The notes under the pieces: generated by a model
The model's input: the letters and a program-made list of their open reading frames with translations, nothing else
The model's database searches: none
What the model was told of the DNA's origin: nothing
Shown here: one piece after another, positions 8,550-12,953 of the stretch
How positions within the stretch are numbered: position 1 is the first letter of the stretch
Layout of the letters: each line of letters starts with the position of its first letter
DNA from: an uncultured Bacteroidota bacterium
GTDB taxonomy: Bacteria; Bacteroidota; Bacteroidia; 2-12-FULL-35-15
Length of the DNA stretch: 12,953 bases
Direction: 5' to 3'
Assembly: GCA_903881065.1 (NCBI GenBank)
Contig: CAIRRW010000177.1
Span: forward strand, 1 to 12,953
Position numbers and translations under genes: made by a program

Positions 8550-8848
8550 AGACCACACCCCCAGCCCCTCTCCTTGCAAAAAGGAGAGGGGTGCCTGGAT
8601 GTGAAGTGCCAAATTGTTAAATGTTTGTTAATCCATATTATTAGACCTCACCCTCGTCTTCTCCCCTTGCCCTTCGACTGCGCTCAGGGTGACTGGGAGA
8701 GGGGAGCCTAGATGTGAAGTGCCAAATTGTTATATGTTTGTTAATCTATATTATTAGACCTCACCCCCTGCCCCTCTCCTTGCAAAAAGGAGAGGGGAGC
8801 CTGGATGTGAAGTGCCAAATTGTTATATGTTTGTTAATCTATATAATG
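8550..8848. repeat. Three tandem 93/113-bp units each with a GC-rich hairpin
   Basis: Units lie at 8550-8642 (93 bp), 8643-8755 (113 bp) and 8756-8848 (93 bp). Each begins AGACC(T/A)CACCC and ends with a shared tail, GATGTGAAGTGCCAAATTGT plus AT-rich sequence. Units 1 and 3 carry a perfect 11-bp stem, CCCCTCTCCTT/AAGGAGAGGGG with loop GCAAA (8565-8591, 8771-8797). The middle unit is 20 bp longer because the hairpin tip holds a different palindromic motif, CTTCGACTGCGCTCAGGGTG. The text translates to the familiar spurious peptide RPHPQPLSLQKGEG. No T tract follows the stems, so they do not look like terminators; they resemble repetitive extragenic palindromes. Confidence 0.88.
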
Positions 8849-8901
8849 TGTATTGAATTATTTATTTAATTTTTAAAAGGTTAGGATGTGTTAATTAAAA
8901 G

Positions 8902-8909
8902 TATCTTTG
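8902..8909 (+). promoter_or_regulatory. Bacteroidota -7 box (TATCTTTG) upstream of leader RNA and orphan gene
   Basis: TATCTTTG matches TAnnTTTG. It lies 118 nt before the ATG of the 315-aa gene and just ahead of a long hairpin, so the hairpin should be transcribed. No strict TTG -33 box is seen at 17-23 nt upstream. Confidence 0.55.
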
Positions 8910-8914
8910 TACGT

Positions 8915-8997
8915 CTTTAAGTAGGCAGCCCTTTAGATTTTTACCAATCTCTATCGCGTAAAACGATGATATAGGTGGAAATCTAAGGGGCTTTTTA
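8915..8997 (+). ncRNA. Candidate structured leader or terminated small RNA
   Basis: AGCCCTTTAGATTT (8927-8940) pairs with AAATCTAAGGGGCT (8979-8992): a 14-bp stem with one G-U wobble and a 38-nt interior. The interior can form a second small stem, CTATCG...CGAT-gat-ATAG. The outer stem is followed at once by a T-rich run (TTTTTATTT). With the promoter box at 8902-8909, the RNA would begin near 8915 and could end at about 8997 as a ~80-nt transcript. Alternatively it is an attenuator-like leader of the gene starting at 9027. I do not recognise the family. Confidence 0.5.
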
Positions 8998-9026
8998 TTT
9001 GTATAAACTTTAAATATTAAAATGTT

Positions 9027-9974
9027 ATGGAAAAAAAAGGATTGAATCAGGGTTCGACAAATCATTATGACCAATGGGTGCGCATTGATACGTTGAACAC
9101 AAAAAACCCGGGTGCTACAGGGTTGCGACCTGTATACCAAAACAGGGCAACGCAATTAAGCAACGACCTAGTTGCTGTTGCAAAGGTTACTACAAGGGCT
9201 AATGCTGACATCAGCGGTATTACTGGAGCGAAGGATGCTGCTAAATTAACGGCTTCGCAAATGTGGGGTGTGATAGCAGGGAATGCTTTTTCGTTTGCGG
9301 AGGACAATGGTTTGATGGATTTGAAAAAACAGATGCTGAACGCTACTGAGAGTAAGGTATTGAAAACAAAGGATGAAAACTTTGCAGGGAAGTGTACTAA
9401 CTTGAATACTGTATTGACAAAGGTGTTGGCGGATTATACAAGTGCTGCGGATTATTTTACGACAAGTGATTTGAGTGATGCAACGGATGCAGTAACAACG
9501 TTTAGTGGTTATTTGGGTAATTATGCGAATGCAAAAGCTGATGTGGATGGTGCGAAAAAGGAATTTAAAACCACATGGATGCCTAAAATGAAAACACATA
9601 TTGCTGTGTTGCAAGGATTGCTTGGCGGGGCGATTAAGAATAAATTTCCGGCTTTTGTTATTTCATTTATTAAATTGAAAAAGATTGTGAATGCAGGGAA
9701 ACGCGACCAAGGTACTACGCCTGTAATGATTGACAGTGTTACGAAAAAGCCTTTTATAAATATTGCCACTTTTGAAACGGTGAATTATATAAAGGTGAAG
9801 AAACAGAAATTGAACAAGAGTGACAGCAAAGGTTTATTAGCATTGATGAGTTTGAAGGTGGGCGACTGGACAATATTATTTAAAGTACCGGGATATGTTG
9901 ACCAGAAAATAATTGTGAGTGTGGCTGCCAGTGAAGTGACGAAAATGGTGGTGGAGATGGTGGCGATTGCGTAA
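9027..9974 (+). CDS. Uncharacterised 315-aa protein with Ala/Thr-rich helical N-part and beta-sandwich-like C-part
   Basis: I do not recognise a named family. The protein has no signal peptide (it starts MEKKGLNQGSTNHYDQW) and no membrane segment, so it is probably cytoplasmic. Residues ~35-200 look alpha-helical and rich in Ala, Thr, Asp and Lys, possibly a helical bundle. Residues ~230-315 resemble a carboxypeptidase-regulatory-like beta-sandwich: VMIDSVTKKPFINIATFETV, then SDSKGLLALMSLKVGDW, then FKVPGYVDQKIIVSV. That pattern is shape-level similarity, not proof. There is a single Cys. Codon use seems richer in G-ending codons (TTG, GTG, GCG) than in neighbouring genes, hinting at a different history or high expression. 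It is a single-gene unit with its own upstream promoter box, hairpin leader and terminator, pointing away from tpiA. Confidence 0.8.
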   Translation: MEKKGLNQGSTNHYDQWVRIDTLNTKNPGATGLRPVYQNRATQLSNDLVAVAKVTTRANADISGITGAKDAAKLTASQMWGVIAGNAFSFAEDNGLMDLKKQMLNATESKVLKTKDENFAGKCTNLNTVLTKVLADYTSAADYFTTSDLSDATDAVTTFSGYLGNYANAKADVDGAKKEFKTTWMPKMKTHIAVLQGLLGGAIKNKFPAFVISFIKLKKIVNAGKRDQGTTPVMIDSVTKKPFINIATFETVNYIKVKKQKLNKSDSKGLLALMSLKVGDWTILFKVPGYVDQKIIVSVAASEVTKMVVEMVAIA

Positions 9975-10009
9975 ATAAGTTTAAAGTTAGAAAGTTAAAA
10001 GTCAGAAAG

Positions 10010-10044
10010 AATCCTGCTGTTGAGAAATGGCGGGATTTTTTTTT
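10010..10044 (+). terminator. Rho-independent terminator of the orphan gene
   Basis: AATCCTGC (10010-10017) pairs with GCGGGATT (10030-10037) with one wobble, closing a 12-nt loop, and runs into nine consecutive T (10036-10044). It lies 35 bp after the stop at 9974. The bases between (9975-10009) are degenerate AAAGTTAGAAAGTTAAAAG repeats. Confidence 0.88.
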
Positions 10045-10090
10045 GATGATATGTTAGTTTTGTAAAAGGAAACAAAAAAGATTAAAAGTA

Positions 10091-10124
10091 TTTGTGTTTG
10101 CTTTTATTATTTAACATAGCTTTG
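10091..10124 (+). promoter_or_regulatory. Bacteroidota promoter (TTTG-N22-TAGCTTTG)
   Basis: TTTG at 10091-10094 and TAGCTTTG at 10117-10124 are separated by 22 nt, matching the Bacteroidota arrangement TTTG-N17-23-TAnnTTTG. Transcription should start near 10130, which makes the ATG at 10159 rather than the one at 10138 the likelier start of the secreted protein. Confidence 0.65.
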
Positions 10125-10158
10125 TAAATAATTATACATGACAATTAAAATAAAACAA

Positions 10159-11481
10159 ATGAAAAAACAATTACATACAATCATCACGTTCGCTTTAATA
10201 AGCTGGAGCGCAATTGCACAAAATTCAAATCCATTTAATATGGATGTATACTATCCATCTGCGTTAATAAAAGCAGAGATACCTCAGAAGCAGTTATTAA
10301 AAAGCCCAATTGAAAAATCATTAGTTCAGTTAATTGATAGTGCTTATGATTGGCAATGGGATACCCTTGCAGTTGCGTGGAGTGGTAATCCTTATTATAA
10401 GAATATAAATTATGTTTATGATGCACATAATAACAATACTAGCTATTTAACCCAAACATGGAGCAGTGGTGTCTGGACAAATGCTGCCTAATATAATTAT
10501 ACCTACGATGCCAATAATAATCAGACAAGTTATTTATACCAATACTGGAGCGGGAGTTCCTGGACAAATAATAATCTATATACTTATACCTACGATACTA
10601 ATAATAATAAAACAAGTTATTTACAACAAACATGGAGCGGTGCAGTCTGGACAAATAATGAACTAGATTCTTATACCTACGATATCAATAATAATAATAC
10701 AAGTCTTTTAAAGCAAACATGGAGCGGTACCGCCTGGACGAATAATACTCTCGAAACAGTTACCTTCAATACCAATAATAATCATACAAGTTATTTAAAT
10801 CAAACTTGGAGCGGTACCGTCTGGACAAATAATTCCCTACATACTTATACCTACGATTTAAATAATAATCAGACAAGTGATTTATTCCAAACATGGAGCG
10901 GTACAGCTTGGACAAATTATCACTTAAATACTTACACCTACGATGCCAATAATAATCAGACAAGTGATTTAGACCAAACATGGAGCGGTACTGCCTATAC
11001 AAATAATTTTCTCTATACTTATACTTATGATGCCAATAATAAACAAACGAGCGATTTAGGACAAACATGGGGCGGTACTGCTTGGGTAAATTCTTCACGG
11101 TATACTTATGTCTACGATGTCAATAATCTCCTTATAAGTGGCACCTACAAATGGTGGAATGCTGTTGGCAACAAAATAAAAAGCGGGGATAGTATATATT
11201 ATTATTACCATACTGTAACGGGTATAAATGAATTGGCAACTAATAATGGCATAAGTGTATTTCCCAACCCTTTCTCCTCCCAAACAACTCTTTCTTTTTC
11301 TCAAGAACAAAAAAACTCAACCATAAAAATACTTGATGTAGTAGGCAAAGAAATAAAAACACAAACTTTCTCCGGCAAAGAGCTAATAATAGAAAAAGGA
11401 GAAATGCAGGCAGGTGTTTATTTTGTAGAGATAACAGATGAAAAGAAAAATGTGACGAATAAGAAAGTGGTAGTGGAGTAG
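10159..11481 (+). pseudogene. Secreted T9SS repeat protein interrupted by one in-frame stop
   Basis: Read through, this is a 440-residue secreted or cell-surface protein. The signal peptide MKKQLHTIITFALISWSAIAQ starts at 10159 (basic, hydrophobic core, cleavage near IAQ). Next come nine 29-aa repeats rich in Asn, Thr, Trp and Tyr (TYTYDANNNQTSYL, then QTWSGTAWTNN), and from about 11230 a T9SS type A sorting domain (ISVFPNPFSSQTTLSF, then IKILDVVGKEI, AGVYFVEI and VVVE). A TAA at 10489-10491 sits at repeat position 24, where most other units have Leu; a single TTA-to-TAA change would explain it. The frame on both sides is otherwise continuous (10492-11481 fully open). As written, only a 110-aa product without the sorting signal is made. 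Real inactivation, a sequencing error or readthrough are all possible. Confidence 0.85.
10420..11115 (+). repeat. Eight in-frame 87-bp coding repeats plus a degenerate ninth
   Basis: GAT (once AAT) codons open units at 10420, 10507, 10594, 10681, 10768, 10855, 10942 and 11029, with a ninth degenerate start at 11116. Each full unit is 87 bp or 29 aa. NNN, TS, the TWSG core and WTN are nearly invariant; variation gathers at unit positions 10-13, 17-18 and 22-25. High DNA-level identity (AAT AAT AAT, ACA TGG AGC GGT) suggests recent expansion or gene conversion. Confidence 0.93.
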
Positions 11482-11498
11482 GTGCAAATATGTGTATT

Positions 11499-11535
11499 AA
11501 ACCTGACAGATTTTAAAAATCTGTCAGGTTTTTTT
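11499..11535. terminator. Strong hairpin terminator after the T9SS gene
   Basis: AAACCTGACAGATTTT (11499-11514) is the exact inverse complement of AAAATCTGTCAGGTTT (11516-11531), with almost no loop. A T run follows to 11535 and matching A-rich text precedes it, so it could act in both directions. It lies 18 bp after the stop at 11481. Confidence 0.88.
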
Positions 11536-11581
11536 GTGTTAGTATGGAAAACTTGCGGAGAACGATGAACTTGCAACTGCG

Positions 11582-11647
11582 CCCGATTGCAGTGGAAATC
11601 CTTTTTATTTTTTCTTCAAAAATAAAAAGATTGGAACGTAAAGCGGG
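11582..11647. repeat. Long hairpin with regular internal loops
   Basis: Pairing from the outside in: CCCG/CGGG, an A-G mismatch, TT/AA, a GCA/GTA internal loop, GT/AC, a GGA/GGA internal loop, AATC/GATT, a bulged C at 11601, and an 11-bp TTTTTATTTTT/AAAAATAAAAA stem closed by a 5-nt loop, TCTTC. AACTTGC occurs three times around it (11550, 11568, 11652). I recall similar intergenic text in other Bacteroidota genomes but cannot verify it here. The rest of 11536-11723 contains no gene I can support. Confidence 0.65.
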
Positions 11648-11676
11648 TACGAACTTGCGAGATGGCAGGATGGTTG

Positions 11677-11709
11677 GTCGCCCACTTCGACAAGCTGAGT
11701 GACCGCGAC
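11677..11709. repeat. Palindromic element with CTTCGAC...GAGTGAC core
   Basis: GTCGC (11677-11681) pairs with GCGAC (11705-11709) and CACT with AGTG inside it. The core CACTTCGACAAGCTGAGTGA resembles the motif nested in the middle unit of the 8550-8848 repeat, so the window appears to hold two members of one dispersed repeat family. Confidence 0.55.
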
Positions 11710-11723
11710 ATATTAGAAGTGAC

Positions 11724-12800
11724 TTATGAAACCCTTACTCTTGGGTCGAGCAAGCCATAGATTATATCGACAGCAATGTTTATTAATACAAATACTACTG
11801 CAAATATAAGTGTGGTGCCCATTACTACGGGCAAATCATTATTATTAAGTGCATCGACCACTTCGAAACCGATGCCGCGCCAGTTGAATATTATTTCTAC
11901 AAATACTGCACCTGCCATTAATCCTGCAAACCAACCGGATATTGCTGTAACAACAGGATTCAAGGCGTTTTTTAAAGCGTGCTTGGTAACTACTTTATAA
12001 AAACTTAAGCCTTTTGCTGTTGCTGTTCGTATATAATCCTGCGACATTACTTCCAATAAAGAACTCCGCATTAATTGAATTATTAATGCCAAAGGTCTTA
12101 ATCCAAGTGTGATTGCAGGCAGTATTAAATTTTTGAGCATAAGATGACGTTCACCAAAATCATCGAAATAAAATAACGAACCTTCATTATTTAACCCTGT
12201 ATATTTGAATAATAAAAAGCCAAACACCCAGGCAATTATAAGTCCTACAAAGTAAGATGGCAGCGACATTCCGAAGATGGCGAACACGAGAGAGAATTTA
12301 TCTACCCATGAATTTTTCTTTATTGCCGATATTATCCCGAGCAGTATTCCGAAAAAAGAACCGAACAGCATAGCTGAGAATGCAAGCAATGCTGTTGCAG
12401 GCAGGGTTTTCGAAATGATGTCGGATACTTTACGCTTTGTAATATAGGAGCGGCGCAGGTAAGGAAACTTTACTACCAGTACTTTGTTGGAGGAGACAGG
12501 AAATAGTTTTAGATACGAATACTTTTTACTGTCAAGATAAATACTGCTGTTTTTATCCGTTACATTGTGTATCGAGAGCGGAGATAAATCATTCAGATAC
12601 ATTATAAACTGTGTGAAAAGAGGTTTGTCTCTTCCTAAATCTTTGTTTATTATATCTACAGATTCTTTGTCAGCCCGCTGCCCAAGCATCATACGGGCTG
12701 GGTCGCCGGGAAGTACGTTAAACAATAAAAAAACAACTGTGATTACACCAATCAACACCAGAAAACCATAGAACAGGCGTTTGATGATAAATTGAACCAC
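11724..12800 (-). CDS. ABC transporter permease, DppB/OppB type
   Basis: Inner-membrane permease of a peptide/nickel-type ABC importer (358 aa). The N-terminal TM helix (~10-29) runs into the family signature NVLPGDPARMMLG (28-40). A periplasmic segment of ~100 residues (about 31-130) is larger than in typical members. Further hydrophobic segments lie at ~134-160, 168-198, 224-243, 282-305 and 327-350. The cytoplasmic EAA-type loop, which docks with the ATPase, is YIRTATAKGLSFYKVVTKHA (256-275). The protein ends LLDPRVRVS, as is usual for the family. The start is GTG at 12800; an in-frame TAA just 3 nt upstream leaves no alternative nearby. That TAA ends the preceding gene, so the two are probably translationally coupled. 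Partner permease, ATPases and binding protein are not in the window, so the substrate is unknown. Confidence 0.93.
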   Translation of the reverse strand: MVQFIIKRLFYGFLVLIGVITVVFLLFNVLPGDPARMMLGQRADKESVDIINKDLGRDKPLFTQFIMYLNDLSPLSIHNVTDKNSSIYLDSKKYSYLKLFPVSSNKVLVVKFPYLRRSYITKRKVSDIISKTLPATALLAFSAMLFGSFFGILLGIISAIKKNSWVDKFSLVFAIFGMSLPSYFVGLIIAWVFGFLLFKYTGLNNEGSLFYFDDFGERHLMLKNLILPAITLGLRPLALIIQLMRSSLLEVMSQDYIRTATAKGLSFYKVVTKHALKNALNPVVTAISGWFAGLMAGAVFVEIIFNWRGIGFEVVDALNNNDLPVVMGTTLIFAVVFVLINIAVDIIYGLLDPRVRVS

Positions 12801-12803
12801 TTG

Positions 12804-12953
12804 TTATTTTTTAAAATATTTCTGCTTCACATCATTATAAGATGGGAACCTGTGATAATGCCACATATCGATTACTGTTCCCCCTTTAAGCATCATTAAT
12901 CCGGGGTTGGAACGTATCATGGTTTTTAAAACAGTGCCGTCAGTATTGTAGAA
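12804..12953 (-). CDS. C-terminal end of a DoxX/thioredoxin-like protein (BT_3928-like family), partial
   Basis: Only the last 49 residues are in the window: FYNTDGTVLKTMIRSNPGLM, then a GG-turn, TVIDMWHYHRFPSYNDVKQK and YFKK, ending at TAA (12804-12806). The motif order (T..LKT..RSNPG, then LK.GT, then WH...P) resembles the C-terminal thioredoxin-like part of Bacteroidota DoxX-domain proteins of the BT_3928 family, as I recall it; the membrane DoxX part would lie beyond the window edge. It is directly followed by the permease GTG (TAA-CAA-GTG), so both belong to one minus-strand transcript. The identification rests on a short stretch. Confidence 0.55.
   Translation of the reverse strand, partial: FYNTDGTVLKTMIRSNPGLMMLKGGTVIDMWHYHRFPSYNDVKQKYFKK

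Noticed and set aside
8202..8612. Minus-strand frames with HIATLNL or HRDPQSS heptads
   Set aside because: They mirror the same minisatellite in two overlapping frames at once and include the hairpin repeat; there is no independent coding evidence.
8346..8711. Plus-strand 121-codon frame across the minisatellite and hairpin repeats
   Set aside because: It is made entirely of 21-bp heptads and the RPHPQPLSLQKGEG-type repeat text, with no promoter or start context; such frames arise because the period is a multiple of three.
9246..9769. Minus-strand frames antisense to the orphan gene
   Set aside because: Cys/Ile-rich shadows; the plus strand has the promoter, terminator and a coherent protein composition.
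10466..10666. Plus-strand +1-frame peptide rich in Ile and Pro inside the T9SS gene
   Set aside because: Out-of-frame shadow of the repeats. I checked whether a frameshift explained the broken gene, but the downstream part is in the original frame, so no shift is needed.
10766..11098. Minus-strand frame with repeated YRSMF and NHLSDYY peptides
   Set aside because: Antisense shadow of the 87-bp coding repeats; the plus strand has the signal peptide, promoter and sorting domain.
11582..11647. Possible integron attC site
   Set aside because: The outer arms do not show the paired RYYYAAC/GTTRRRY ends, and no integrase or cassette structure is present.

Overview
The window reads as AT-rich chromosomal DNA of a Bacteroidota bacterium. 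Three signs support this: a gene ending in a type IX secretion (T9SS) C-terminal sorting domain, several promoter-like sites of the Bacteroidota form TAnnTTTG, and Bacteroidota-type outer-membrane proteins (a BamA/TamA-like protein with its C-terminal Phe and a POTRA/barrel-type neighbour). The class cannot be fixed from the sequence alone.

Left half (1-8023), mostly housekeeping. A BamA/TamA-like barrel protein (cut by the window edge) is followed by a second secreted POTRA/beta-barrel-type protein on the same strand. After a small 3 x 42 bp repeat come a compact M24-family metallopeptidase with all five metal ligands and uvrB, each with its own promoter-like site. Converging on uvrB from the other strand is a tpiA-prmA pair (triosephosphate isomerase, ribosomal protein L11 methyltransferase).

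Middle (8024-11723), accessory and repeat-rich. It holds a 12-unit 21-bp minisatellite, three tandem 93-113 bp units each carrying a GC-rich hairpin, and a self-contained cassette: promoter, 14-bp stem RNA hairpin with a U tract, orphan 315-aa gene, terminator. It also holds a secreted T9SS protein gene built of 29-aa repeats and interrupted by a single in-frame TAA. The stretch after that gene's terminator carries a long, regularly interrupted hairpin and a second palindromic element.

Right end (11724-12953), minus strand. A DppB/OppB-type ABC permease lies immediately behind the C-terminal end of a protein resembling the BT_3928-like DoxX/thioredoxin-fold family. In several Bacteroidota that family lies next to tpiA (recalled, not checked here), so the middle block may have been inserted into a once contiguous minus-strand gene run.

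The best candidates for something undescribed are the leader RNA plus orphan gene cassette (8902-10044), the interrupted-stem hairpin (11582-11647) and the nonsense-interrupted repeat surface protein (10159-11481). No CRISPR array, tRNA, rRNA, transposase, integrase or recognisable defence gene was found.
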